Source: Nafulsella turpanensis ZLM-10 (GTDB lineage: Bacteria > Bacteroidota > Bacteroidia > Cytophagales > Cyclobacteriaceae). Taken from it: 64,000 nt of DNA. Positions 9,472-17,704 of the stretch are shown here, piece after piece. The notes beneath the pieces were generated by a model that searched no databases, was not told the DNA's origin, and saw only the letters and a program-made list of their open reading frames with translations. Numbering within the stretch: position 1 is the first letter of the stretch; every line of letters begins with the position of its first letter. The stretch lies in contig NZ_ANNU01000006.1 of assembly GCF_000346615.1 (NCBI RefSeq), forward strand, positions 62,001 to 126,000, read 5' to 3'. The position numbers and the translations under genes are program-made.

Positions 9472-10134
9472 TTATTCTTTAAGCTCTGCTATGATGGTTC
9501 GCCCGCCTTTGGTTTTATCGCCAACAGCTACTTTTACTTCGGCATCTAAAGGCAACAGCACATCCACTCTGGAGCCAAACTTGATAAAGCCGAATTCAGC
9601 ACCCTGCTCTACCTCCATTCCTTCTTCCACATACCATTTTATCCGGCGGGCAAGAGCTCCGGCAATCTGCCGGAACAGCACCTCCACCCCTGAAGCCGAT
9701 TCAATTACAATGGTAGTACGCTCATTATCGGTACTGGATTTAGGGTGCCAGGCTACCAGATACTGACCTGCATGATACTTAAAATATTTTATTACCCCGC
9801 TCACCGGGTTACGATTCACATGCACGTTTACCGGCGACATAAAGATAGAGATCTGCCGGCGCGGACTGTTAAAATATTCCTTCTCCACCACCTCTTCAAT
9901 TACCACCACCTTACCATCGGCCGGGGCCAGCACATGCCGGTCATTTGGCGTAGCCACCAGGCGGGGGTTCCGAAAGAACTGAAGAATGAGTATGTAAAAA
10001 AGGATGCTAATCCCGATGAAGATATACTGGATCGGCTCCTGCCCCGGATTAAAATAAATAATGGCAAGATTGATGGCTACCAGCACCACCAGCAATATCA
10101 GCAACAGCCGGCGTCCTTCTTTATGAATGGTCAT
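9472..10134 (-). CDS. psd: phosphatidylserine decarboxylase proenzyme, short type
   Basis: Makes phosphatidylethanolamine from phosphatidylserine at the inner membrane. The 220-residue proenzyme has two N-terminal membrane segments (residues about 9-27 and 33-50), the APADGKVVVIEE motif, the conserved SPVNVHVNRNPVSG region and the self-cleavage site at Gly187-Ser188 in IKFGSRVD, where the serine becomes the pyruvoyl group. Length and motif fit the archaeal-type (PSD-A) branch. With cdsA 1.7 kb upstream on the same strand it covers two phospholipid steps, although gdhA and its terminator lie between. Confidence 0.94.
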   Translation of the reverse strand: MTIHKEGRRLLLILLVVLVAINLAIIYFNPGQEPIQYIFIGISILFYILILQFFRNPRLVATPNDRHVLAPADGKVVVIEEVVEKEYFNSPRRQISIFMSPVNVHVNRNPVSGVIKYFKYHAGQYLVAWHPKSSTDNERTTIVIESASGVEVLFRQIAGALARRIKWYVEEGMEVEQGAEFGFIKFGSRVDVLLPLDAEVKVAVGDKTKGGRTIIAELKE

Positions 10135-10223
10135 TATGCGTAAAATTAATTTCAGAGGTGCCCTTATTATAAAGGCCCCGCAAAAATAAAAACATCTTGC
10201 AGAATAAGAACATAATTCTAAAA

Positions 10224-10259
10224 AAAAGGCTGACCGGAATAATGCCCGACCAGCCTTTT
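10224..10259 (-). terminator. rho-independent terminator after the glutamate dehydrogenase gene
   Basis: AAAAGGCTG (10224-10232) pairs with CAGCCTTTT (10251-10259), with further G-C pairing inside; on the minus strand the stem runs into a T-tract (complement of A's at 10221-10227). It lies 29 bp past the dehydrogenase stop. Confidence 0.82.
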
Positions 10260-10288
10260 ATATTTTAACCGTTTAACACCAGGATGGT

Positions 10289-11566
10289 TTAGAATCCACC
10301 ACGGAATTTATAGGTTTTAGATACTTTATCGATGGCCACAATATAGGCACCAATACGCATAGACACGTCATACTCCTGCGTAGCACGGTACACCTTATCA
10401 AAGGCATCTTTCATAATCCTGTCGGAGCGGCGGTTTACACGCTCACCGGTCCACTTATAACCCAAACGGTTTTGTACCCACTCGAAATACGAAACGGTTA
10501 CACCGCCTGCATTGGCCAGAATATCGGGAACTACCAGTATACCCTTGTCATTGATAATGGGGTCGGCTTTGGCAGAAGTAGGGCCATTGGCTCCTTCTAC
10601 AATCAGCTTCGCCTTAATATTATGGGCATTTTTAATGGTAATTACATCTTCCATCGCTGCAGGCACCAGCACATCTACCTCCAGCTCCAGCAGTTCTTCG
10701 CCGCTGCCCAGCTTTTCACCACCAGGAAAGCCTTCGAGACTGCCTTTATTTTTATTTCTGTAATTAATGGCCTCGTTAATATCGATACCATTCTCGTTGT
10801 GGTAAGCACCTGACAGGTCCGAAATAGAAACTATTTTCACACCACGTTCTTCCAGCAGAAGGGCAGCAAAAGAACCTACGTTACCGAATCCCTGTACGGC
10901 ACAGGTTGCCTGATAAGGGTTAATTTTAAGCTTTTCCATGGCAGCCAGGGCGGTTACCATTACCCCACGGCCGGTAGCTTCGGTACGACCTAAGGAACCA
11001 CCAAGTACCAGTGGCTTACCGGTTACCACGGCGGTGGTGGTTTTACCGATGGCTCTCGAGTATTCGTCCATCATCCAGGCCATTTCCTGAGGGCCCGTTC
11101 CCATATCCGGAGCAGGAATATCGCGGTCGGGGCCAAATACCTCCATCATCGACAGGGTGTAGGCACGGGTAAGGCGCTCTATTTCGCCGGCCGACATCTG
11201 GCGCGGATTACAGCAGATGCCACCTTTGGCACCTCCGTAGGGGATATCCACCACAGCGCATTTCCAGGTCATCCAGGCAGCAAGGGCTTTTACTTCGTCG
11301 ATATTCACATGGATATCATAACGAACCCCTCCTTTCGAAGGACCTAAAATATTGGAGTGGATTACCCGGTAACCTTCAAACACCTTAATGGAACCATCGT
11401 CCATTGTTACAGGCAAGGATACAGTTACCTGTTTGGTGGGTGCTTTCAGCACATTATAAACTTCATCTTCAAGACCCAACGCCTGTGCAGCGATGTGGAA
11501 CCTCGACATCATCGATTCGAAAGGGTTCTCTCTGTCCTTAATGGGAGCAGGTTCTATATATGCCAT
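10289..11566 (-). CDS. gdhA: Glu/Leu/Phe/Val dehydrogenase (glutamate dehydrogenase)
   Basis: NAD(P)-dependent oxidative deamination of glutamate, or its reverse, linking ammonia assimilation and the TCA cycle. The 425-residue protein has the ELFV dimerisation domain with substrate motifs GPSKGGVRYD and the catalytic-lysine region DIPYGGAKGGI, the Asp-containing APDMGTGPQEMAW, then a Rossmann domain (CAVQGFGNVGSFAA) and VEGANGPTSAKAD. Length and motifs match the hexameric about 420-residue class; a substrate other than glutamate cannot be excluded by eye. It is a single-gene unit with its own terminator. A distant paralogue lies at the right end of the window. Confidence 0.94.
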   Translation of the reverse strand: MAYIEPAPIKDRENPFESMMSRFHIAAQALGLEDEVYNVLKAPTKQVTVSLPVTMDDGSIKVFEGYRVIHSNILGPSKGGVRYDIHVNIDEVKALAAWMTWKCAVVDIPYGGAKGGICCNPRQMSAGEIERLTRAYTLSMMEVFGPDRDIPAPDMGTGPQEMAWMMDEYSRAIGKTTTAVVTGKPLVLGGSLGRTEATGRGVMVTALAAMEKLKINPYQATCAVQGFGNVGSFAALLLEERGVKIVSISDLSGAYHNENGIDINEAINYRNKNKGSLEGFPGGEKLGSGEELLELEVDVLVPAAMEDVITIKNAHNIKAKLIVEGANGPTSAKADPIINDKGILVVPDILANAGGVTVSYFEWVQNRLGYKWTGERVNRRSDRIMKDAFDKVYRATQEYDVSMRIGAYIVAIDKVSKTYKFRGGF

Positions 11567-11741
11567 AATCTGTTAACTTAAAAATTCCTGAAGCAAAAAA
11601 ATGTAAATCAGTAACTTATATACACCCTTCGGCCCCCGGTTGTTTTATGTGTTTAGGTGAGTAAAATTAGAAAGAAGTCTATTATTAAAAAAACATTTGA
11701 TTCAAAGGATTTTATTTAAAGATGAAAAAATTATTACAGTA

Positions 11742-11761
11742 TTAAATGTTTAAACATTTAA
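11742..11761. promoter_or_regulatory. perfect 20-bp palindrome between gdhA and cdsA
   Basis: TTAAATGTTTAAACATTTAA is a perfect palindrome in the 255-bp gap, about 175 bp upstream of gdhA and 60 bp past the cdsA stop. Its core TGTTTAAACA recurs at 63309-63318. It could be an operator, but the surrounding DNA is very AT-rich, so chance is possible. Confidence 0.35.
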
Positions 11762-11821
11762 AATAATCTGCAGACTCCACCTGTTTCAATCGTTTGCAAC
11801 GGAATTCAGGCGCAGGGGTTT

Positions 11822-12652
11822 TCAAAACAGGATTAAATAGGCCAGAATAAAGGGAACAGAGAGCAAAAGACCATCAAAGCGGTCCAGAAATCCGCCATGT
11901 CCTGGGATAGAAGTACCGGAATCTTTAATGGCAATACTCCGCTTGAAGAGCGACTCCACCAGGTCGCCATAGGTGGCGGTAACCACGGCAATCAGGGCCA
12001 GGATCAGCCATTCGAAAGGTAGCAGGTCACGGTAAAAGTAGGAGATTACAAACGCCATAGCCAGGGCCGTAACGGTACCACCTATACTCCCTTCCCAGGA
12101 TTTTTTAGGAGAAACCCGCTCGAAAAGCTTGGTCTTGCCAAATTTTGTTCCGGCAAAATAAGCACCGGTATCACTGGCCCAGATGATAAACAGCAGGCCC
12201 AGCACAATCTCGTGGCTGTAGTAACCGTCGATAAACACACACACATGGAGGAGCGAAAAGGGAATGGCCACATAGCAGATGCCTAAAAAAGTATAGGCAA
12301 TACTGGTAAAGGGCTTTGTATCTGCTTTTCTGTACAATTTTATGAAAAAGGTACCCGCTGCTATGGGAAAAATCAGGACATAGTAATGATAAGTAATCAG
12401 TTCCTTTTCAATCAGAAAAGTAAGGGTAAACAGGCTCATACCCGAAAAAGTACCCCAGAATTTAAGCGGCAGCATCCCATCAAGGCCGGTAAGCTTATAA
12501 AACTCCAGCAGGGTAAGCATACAAATTACAAAAAATACCGCGAAGTAGGTCCATGGGCTATACCAGGAGGAGAAAATAATAACCGCCCCTCCTATCAGTG
12601 CTGCAATGACCCGCTGCCGCAGATTACTATAACTATTCAAACGTGATATCAT
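11822..12652 (-). CDS. cdsA: phosphatidate cytidylyltransferase
   Basis: Makes CDP-diacylglycerol from phosphatidate and CTP in the inner membrane, the branch point to all phospholipids. The 276-residue protein has about eight hydrophobic segments and the C-terminal CDS signature SLFKRSIAIKDSGTSIPGHG followed by GFLDRFD, plus the upstream DTGAYFAGTKFGKTKL segment. The start overlaps the end of the DUF2007 gene by 20 bp, so it is third in a CPBP-DUF2007-cdsA operon. Confidence 0.95.
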   Translation of the reverse strand: MISRLNSYSNLRQRVIAALIGGAVIIFSSWYSPWTYFAVFFVICMLTLLEFYKLTGLDGMLPLKFWGTFSGMSLFTLTFLIEKELITYHYYVLIFPIAAGTFFIKLYRKADTKPFTSIAYTFLGICYVAIPFSLLHVCVFIDGYYSHEIVLGLLFIIWASDTGAYFAGTKFGKTKLFERVSPKKSWEGSIGGTVTALAMAFVISYFYRDLLPFEWLILALIAVVTATYGDLVESLFKRSIAIKDSGTSIPGHGGFLDRFDGLLLSVPFILAYLILF

Positions 12653-12839
12653 CCGAGATAATTTTTAACGCCTTCCACACATCATCGGGGCTTACATGCA
12701 CTTCATAATAGCCTAGATGGTAAATTCGGTCTTTTTTGTTAACCAGCACTGCAGGCAAATCGTTATCCTCCAGCACGGCCTTTACAATTTCGGCCCGGTA
12801 CTGGTTATCTGATTTATACACATTAATCCATTTTTTCAT
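12633..12839 (-). CDS. DUF2007 domain small protein
   Basis: A 68-residue soluble protein beginning MKKWINVYKSDNQYRAEIVK and carrying the DUF2007 pattern (aliphatic substitution of an ACT/PII-like fold: alternating strands, AVLVNKKD, YEVHVSPDD). The Pfam entry is described as a putative signal-transducing protein; actual function is unknown. It overlaps the CPBP stop by 4 bp (ATGA) and the cdsA start by 20 bp, so translation is coupled across all three genes. Confidence 0.85.
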   Translation of the reverse strand: MKKWINVYKSDNQYRAEIVKAVLEDNDLPAVLVNKKDRIYHLGYYEVHVSPDDVWKALKIISDDITFE

Positions 12840-13786
12840 TCGACTGCACTCTCTGCAAAAGCCCTCCTGAAGTACCAGTAAAAAGCCCAGAAGGCAACCA
12901 GCCCTAAAAGTAAAAATACAAGAATACTACTGGTTGGCAAGGCCGATGTTTCCGCCACATCATACTCAACCGCTCCCTGCTGGTATAAATAATACATCAG
13001 CAGGCTAAAGCCGTTATTAATAAAGTGAGCCACAATCGGCAATAAAAGGCTGCCCGACCAGTAAAATATATAACCAAAAATAGCTCCTAAAAATAAGCGG
13101 GGAACCAGCCCGTAAAACTGAAAGTGAATAGCCCCGAAGATAAAAGCCGTCAGCCAGATGGCAACATGAGGATTCCCCAAAGCTTTCTGCAGTTTTGACT
13201 GGATAAGCCCCCGGAAGAGCAGCTCCTCGCCCACCGCAGGCAATACAGCAATCACCAGCAGGGCAATAATAAAATCCCAGGCCGAATCGAAAGTAGTAAG
13301 AAATTCCGTTAAAAGTCGAAGATCTTCTTCCTGCTCCTGTAAAATTCGCTCAAAGGACTCCATGGAAGGAGGAAAGTCGACCGTTGCATTCCACTCAATA
13401 AGGGCAGAATTCACCACCATAAAAGAGAGCGTAATGAAAACGGTAAGTACTATAGGAATTGTTTTGGCCGCCTTGCTGTTAAAAAGGGCTGAAACAGGTT
13501 TTTGTTCAAGGCGATAAAGGTAAAAAAGCGGTGCAATAATAAAAGCACCAAGAGCCGAACCGAACTGCAGGCAGTATAAAACATATTTGGCGTTAGGAGA
13601 ATTCTGGTAGTTGGTGCCCACCAGTAGTACCTCGGTAAAACCGAGGTCAAACAGGAGCATAGCCAGTAAAGCACCGAAGAACTGCCCCACGAACATACCT
13701 ATAAAGAAACAAAGGATAATGATAAACAGCGCACGCCAGGGTTTGGACGTAAAAGAATCTTGCAGTTCGGTTCCGTTATTTCTCAT
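12836..13786 (-). CDS. CPBP family intramembrane metalloprotease
   Basis: A 316-residue membrane protein of the CAAX protease and bacteriocin-processing (CPBP/Abi) family. Three ABI motifs are visible in order: GEELLFRG (EExxxR), FGAIHFQFYG (FxxxH) and HFINN. About eight hydrophobic segments surround them, consistent with an intramembrane glutamate protease. The substrate is unknown; in this operon it heads DUF2007 and cdsA. Residues 125-160 form a long loop containing ERILQEQEEDLRLL. Confidence 0.92.
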   Translation of the reverse strand: MRNNGTELQDSFTSKPWRALFIIILCFFIGMFVGQFFGALLAMLLFDLGFTEVLLVGTNYQNSPNAKYVLYCLQFGSALGAFIIAPLFYLYRLEQKPVSALFNSKAAKTIPIVLTVFITLSFMVVNSALIEWNATVDFPPSMESFERILQEQEEDLRLLTEFLTTFDSAWDFIIALLVIAVLPAVGEELLFRGLIQSKLQKALGNPHVAIWLTAFIFGAIHFQFYGLVPRLFLGAIFGYIFYWSGSLLLPIVAHFINNGFSLLMYYLYQQGAVEYDVAETSALPTSSILVFLLLGLVAFWAFYWYFRRAFAESAVE

Positions 13787-13825
13787 AATAAAGCGTAAAT
13801 TTACGCTAAAAATAATAATTGCAAA

Positions 13826-14827
13826 TTGGTTAAAATAGGAAACTTAGAAGTCGGCGAGTTCCCACTCCTGCTGGCACCCATGGAAGATGTGAGCGACCCG
13901 CCTTTCCGGGCCGTGTGTAAAGTCAATGGCGCCGACCTGATGTATACTGAATTTATTTCGGCAGAAGGGCTCATCCGCGATGCCGCCAAAAGCCTGCAGA
14001 AGCTGGATATTTACGATTATGAGCGCCCTATTGGCATACAAATTTTCGGCGATAAAATAGAGAGCATGCGCGAAGCTGCGGCCATTGCCGAGGAGGCTAA
14101 TCCGGAGCTGGTCGATATTAATTATGGCTGCCCGGTAAAAAAGGTGGCCTGTAAAGGAGCCGGCGCAGGTATTTTGCTCGACCTCCCGAAAATGCAGACC
14201 ATGACGGCCGAAATTGTAAAGCGGGTAAACAAACCGGTAACGGTGAAAACACGCTTAGGCTGGGACCATAGCACCATTAAAATTATAGAGGTCGCCAAAC
14301 GCCTGCAGGATGTGGGCATACAGGCCCTTACCATCCACGGCCGCACCCGCCAGCAAATGTATAAAGGCGAGGCCGACTGGAGCTATATAGCCGAAGTTAA
14401 AAACCACCCCGATATTCATATTCCTATTTTCGGTAATGGGGATATTGACTCACCGGAAAAAGCGCTGGAATATAAAAACCGGTATGGCGTCGACGGCATC
14501 ATGATTGGCAGGGCCGCCATCGGTTATCCCTGGATTTTTAACGAGATTAAACACTTCCTCAAAACCGGCGAACACCTGCCCGGCCCCAGCCTGGCAGAAC
14601 GGGTAGCCGTGGCAAAGGAGCATTTGAGATTTTCCATAGAATGGAAAGAAGAAAAACAGGGAATTTTTGAGATGCGCAGGCACTACACCAATTATTTCCG
14701 CGGAATTCCTAATTTTAAGCCCTACCGCACCCGCCTGGTAGAATCTGATAATTACGAGGAGGTGCTCGCCACCCTCAATGAAGTGGCCGAAGTGTTTGCT
14801 AATGCCTACAGTGTTGTTGAAAACTAA
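13826..14827 (+). CDS. dusB: tRNA-dihydrouridine synthase, DusB-like
   Basis: An FMN/NADPH enzyme reducing uridine to dihydrouridine in tRNA. The 333-residue TIM-barrel protein has LLLAPMEDVSDPPFR, INYGCPVKKVACKGAGAG with the catalytic cysteine in the CPVKK motif (GAGAG next to it), TIHGRTRQQMYKG and FGNGDI, and a C-terminal helical RNA-binding tail. The start is called as TTG because no in-frame ATG or GTG lies between the divergent CPBP gene and the conserved N-terminus (KIGNLEVGEFPLLLAP). The gene end overlaps the next frame. Confidence 0.93.
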   Translation: MVKIGNLEVGEFPLLLAPMEDVSDPPFRAVCKVNGADLMYTEFISAEGLIRDAAKSLQKLDIYDYERPIGIQIFGDKIESMREAAAIAEEANPELVDINYGCPVKKVACKGAGAGILLDLPKMQTMTAEIVKRVNKPVTVKTRLGWDHSTIKIIEVAKRLQDVGIQALTIHGRTRQQMYKGEADWSYIAEVKNHPDIHIPIFGNGDIDSPEKALEYKNRYGVDGIMIGRAAIGYPWIFNEIKHFLKTGEHLPGPSLAERVAVAKEHLRFSIEWKEEKQGIFEMRRHYTNYFRGIPNFKPYRTRLVESDNYEEVLATLNEVAEVFANAYSVVEN

Positions 14828-15743
14828 AAAAGTCCTTGAGGGTGCGGGAGCACTTTCGTGGGGCCTGCTTATTCTTTTGTCCCTGATTTGGGGCAGCTCA
14901 TTTATTCTGATCAAAAAATCGCTCATTGCCTTTTCTGCCGGAGAGGTGGGGGCCCTGCGCATCGCCACAGCGGCTTTGTTCCTCATTCCCATTGCCCTCC
15001 GGAATTTCGGGAAGGTTGGAAAGCAGGACCGCTGGTTTTTGCTGATGGTAGGGTTTGTAGGCTCTTTTCTGCCCGCTTTTCTGTTCGCCAAAGCCCAGAC
15101 ACAGCTGGCCTCCGGCGTTACAGGTGTACTCAATGCGCTCACCCCGCTCTTTGTGGTGATGATAGGCGCTCTCTTTTTCAGCCAGACCTTTACCCGCCGA
15201 AATAGTATTGGCTTAATTATTAGCCTGGTGGGTACGGTGGTACTGATACTGGCCACCAGCCGTGGAAATCTCGGCGATATTAACTTTTATGCTTTTTATG
15301 TGGTGCTGGCTACCCTTTGCTACGGGCTCAACCTGAATATTATCAAGTACAGGTTAAGTGCCCTTAAACCTGTAGCCATTACAGCAATTTCACTGGTTTT
15401 TGTTGTTCCCATTGCCATTATATTCCTATTCGGCTTTACAGATTTTACCACTAAAATAGTAGAAGTAGAAGGGGCCTGGCTTTCCCTGATGTATGTGAGT
15501 ATCCTGGGAGTAGTGGGCACGGCGGCGGCTCTTATTATTTTTAACAGGCTGGTGCAGCTTACCACTCCCATGTTTGCCTCCTTTGTTACCTATCTTATTC
15601 CGATAATTGCGGTAATATGGGGTGTAATTGACGGGGAACCACTGTTTGCAGGGCATTATGTAGGCATGGCAGGCATTATTGTAGGCGTGTTTATTGCCAA
15701 TCATAAAAAGAAGGCAGCTCAGCCTGCTCCGCAAAGGAGCTAA
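14802..15743 (+). CDS. EamA/DMT family transporter
   Basis: A drug/metabolite-superfamily permease with two EamA repeats and ten predicted helices (repeat 1 begins LSWGLLILLSLIWGSSFILI, repeat 2 near YAFYVVLATLCYGLNLNIIK). Substrate cannot be predicted. The start is uncertain: ATG 14802 overlaps the dus end by 26 bp and leaves a short polar leader before helix 1; an ATG at 14778 and a GTG at 14811 are alternatives. No clear Shine-Dalgarno sequence separates them. The last residues are Lys/Gln-rich and cytoplasmic. Confidence 0.87.
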   Translation: MPTVLLKTKKVLEGAGALSWGLLILLSLIWGSSFILIKKSLIAFSAGEVGALRIATAALFLIPIALRNFGKVGKQDRWFLLMVGFVGSFLPAFLFAKAQTQLASGVTGVLNALTPLFVVMIGALFFSQTFTRRNSIGLIISLVGTVVLILATSRGNLGDINFYAFYVVLATLCYGLNLNIIKYRLSALKPVAITAISLVFVVPIAIIFLFGFTDFTTKIVEVEGAWLSLMYVSILGVVGTAAALIIFNRLVQLTTPMFASFVTYLIPIIAVIWGVIDGEPLFAGHYVGMAGIIVGVFIANHKKKAAQPAPQRS

Positions 15744-15791
15744 ACTTACAACATCAGCAAAAGGTTGTGGCTCAAACATTTAATAAATGTC

Positions 15792-16412
15792 ATGAGTAAC
15801 AGCAGCCTTTTAAATATTGCCGTTTTCGATCTGAACCAAACGGTTTACAACAAGTCCTCCAAGGAAGAATTTTTTAAGTTCATTATCCACAAGGAAAAAC
15901 CTAAGGCATTCCATCTATTAAGCATGGGGGTATATTCTCTGGGGAAGAAGATGGGATTACTGAATAAAACCACTTTTAAAGAAAATTTCTTCCATTACCT
16001 CGACAACATACCACCACAAAAACTCAAGGCCTATGCGTACGAATACTGGGCAGGCGAATGGCCGCTGCATTTTAACCCGGAGCTACTAAGCCGGATAGAG
16101 GAGCTCCGAAGCCGCAATGTCGCCATTTGCTTTGCTACGGGTGCACTCGATTGCTATGCACAACCCCTGTTCGAGCATTTCCTACAACCCGATTACTGGC
16201 TGGCTACCCGCACCCAATATGTACAGGGCCGATACAAAATAGAAGGCAGGGCCTGTAAAGACTGGGAAAAAATCAGACGTATTAACCAGCTGATTCACCC
16301 CACTCCCTACCAGATTGTAGAGGCTTATTCCGATGAAAATGAAGCTATTCTGCAGCTTGCCCAAAAAGGCTTTTTGAGCAAAGATGGAAAAATAGTGCCC
16401 CGGCACCCTTAA
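15792..16412 (+). CDS. HAD-IB family phosphatase-like protein with altered motif I
   Basis: A 206-residue HAD-superfamily protein resembling the SerB/HAD-IB branch: motif I is VFDLNQT (residues 11-17), motif II about FATGALDCYAQPLFE, motif III lysine near CKDWEKIRR and motif IV AYSDENEAI. The nucleophile Asp13 is kept, but the second acid of DxDxT, which acts as general acid/base in phosphatases, is Asn15. This would be expected to lower phosphatase activity or shift chemistry. The ATG at 15792 is preferred over an upstream TTG. Likely cytoplasmic; substrate unknown. Confidence 0.82.
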   Translation: MSNSSLLNIAVFDLNQTVYNKSSKEEFFKFIIHKEKPKAFHLLSMGVYSLGKKMGLLNKTTFKENFFHYLDNIPPQKLKAYAYEYWAGEWPLHFNPELLSRIEELRSRNVAICFATGALDCYAQPLFEHFLQPDYWLATRTQYVQGRYKIEGRACKDWEKIRRINQLIHPTPYQIVEAYSDENEAILQLAQKGFLSKDGKIVPRHP

Positions 16413-16448
16413 GCAGCTTAGATATTTCGAAAGAAAATTTAGCCAATG

Positions 16449-16480
16449 TTTGCATCCAAAGATTATGAATGATAGTTTTG
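16449..16480 (+). promoter_or_regulatory. Bacteroidota-type promoter of the iron-uptake operon
   Basis: TTTG at 16449-16452 and TAGTTTTG at 16473-16480 match the -33 (TTTG) and -7 (TAnnTTTG) elements with a 20-bp spacer, the expected geometry, 47 bp upstream of the DUF4856 ATG. Confidence 0.75.
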
Positions 16481-16488
16481 CGACATCA

Positions 16489-16507
16489 ATTTATAATCAA
16501 TCTAAAT
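16489..16507. promoter_or_regulatory. possible Fur-box-like operator
   Basis: ATTTATAATCAATCTAAAT is a 19-bp imperfect palindrome (ATTTA/TAAAT arms) lying just after the -7 box, where a repressor would block initiation. Fur sites are AT-rich 19-bp palindromes and the operon content fits iron control, but arm identity to the classical Fur box is only partial. Confidence 0.35.
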
Positions 16508-16527
16508 AAAAATAACCTTCTAAACCG

Positions 16528-17631
16528 ATGAAAAGAAACTTTTTGGCTACCCCTACCAAAGCGCTCAGTGTACTGGGCTTTGCCGCATTATTTACATTTT
16601 CTGCCTGTACTGAAGAGGATCCGATAGTGCCTGAGCTGGAAGAGGTGCCTGCTACCTACAACTTCGAGAATGTAGACTACTCAGGACAGACTGCCCGCAT
16701 TCAGATGATGAGCATGCTGGAAGCAGCAGCAAAGTCGGCCAACGATGGCGAAACCGTTGTTACTGCCGACCAACTCGATGCTATATTTGAAAACACCAAT
16801 AATCTTTTCGACACTGACAAAAACATCAAGAGCAAAACCGCTGCTGAAGCGGTCGCAGAAATTGAAGGTTATTTTGCTTCCATTGATACCCTGAGCGGAA
16901 CCAACGAGTACATTATTGGCGGCAGATTATATGACCAGTATGGTGTGGAGCCTGCGCAAATGATTGCCAAAGGACTTATGGGTGCCCTGCTCTACTACCA
17001 GGCCACAGCCGTTTACCTGGGCGAGGACAAAATGAATGTCGACAATACCGAAGTAGTGGAAGGTGAAGGCACCGCCATGCAGCACCACTGGGACGAAGCA
17101 TTCGGCTATTTTGGTGCCCCGGATGATTACCTGACTGCCGAAGTACCTGAAGGAACAGAAGATCCGACAGAAAAGGCATGGTACTGGGCTCATTATGCCA
17201 ATGGCCGCTCCGAAGTGATTGACCTGCGCGACGAAATTTTTAATGCATTCCTGGCTGGCCGTACTGCCATTAATAATAACGATATGGAGGCGCGCGATGC
17301 AGCTATTGAAACCATTCGCACTAACTGGGAAAAACTGGCCGCTACCAATGCTGTACACTATGTTAACAGCGCCCTTAAAGATCTGGAGGCAGGCGAAGCA
17401 GGAAACTTCTACCACCACTGGTCTGAAGGAAAAGCTTTCCTCAACGCACTTTACTACAATCCTGCTAAAAGCATTACCAATGAGCAGCTGGAGGCCCTGA
17501 ACGAGCTTTTCGGCAATAATCCTAAAGCCGCTTTTGAAAACCCAGAAGCTACTGAAGAAGCGCTTCAGTCTATCAATGTTGAACTACAGGAAATCTTTGG
17601 CTTCAGCGATGCTGAAATCATCAACCTGTAA
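16528..17631 (+). CDS. DUF4856 domain lipoprotein of the iron-uptake cluster
   Basis: A 367-residue lipoprotein: signal peptide with lipobox FSAC near residue 27 followed by acidic residues (CTEEDP), then the DUF4856 domain (YNFENVDYSGQTARIQMMSM, and the H-rich AMQHHWDEAFGYFGAPDDYL). DUF4856 proteins in Bacteroidota commonly sit next to imelysin and TonB receptor genes, as here, suggesting outer-membrane iron acquisition; biochemical function is not established. It is first in the operon, behind a strong promoter, and is separated from the imelysin gene by a hairpin. Confidence 0.9.
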   Translation: MKRNFLATPTKALSVLGFAALFTFSACTEEDPIVPELEEVPATYNFENVDYSGQTARIQMMSMLEAAAKSANDGETVVTADQLDAIFENTNNLFDTDKNIKSKTAAEAVAEIEGYFASIDTLSGTNEYIIGGRLYDQYGVEPAQMIAKGLMGALLYYQATAVYLGEDKMNVDNTEVVEGEGTAMQHHWDEAFGYFGAPDDYLTAEVPEGTEDPTEKAWYWAHYANGRSEVIDLRDEIFNAFLAGRTAINNNDMEARDAAIETIRTNWEKLAATNAVHYVNSALKDLEAGEAGNFYHHWSEGKAFLNALYYNPAKSITNEQLEALNELFGNNPKAAFENPEATEEALQSINVELQEIFGFSDAEIINL

Positions 17632-17652
17632 TCTGCCTAAGTACTTAACCCT

Positions 17653-17679
17653 ATCCGCCGGTTGTTGCAGCCGGCGGAT
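17653..17679 (+). terminator. hairpin between DUF4856 and imelysin genes
   Basis: ATCCGCCGG (17653-17661) and ATCCGCCGG's complement CCGGCGGAT (17671-17679) form a 9-bp GC-rich stem with a 9-nt loop. Only TTGTT follows rather than a real T-tract, so it is better seen as a partial terminator or mRNA-processing hairpin that would make the first gene more abundant than the rest. Confidence 0.55.
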
Positions 17680-17704
17680 TTGTTCGTTTATAAAATTGCC
17701 CCAC

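Noticed and set aside
17534-17704. Extension of the imelysin frame upstream of the signal peptide
   Set aside because: It lies within the DUF4856 gene and crosses the hairpin; a lipoprotein signal starts exactly at 17705.
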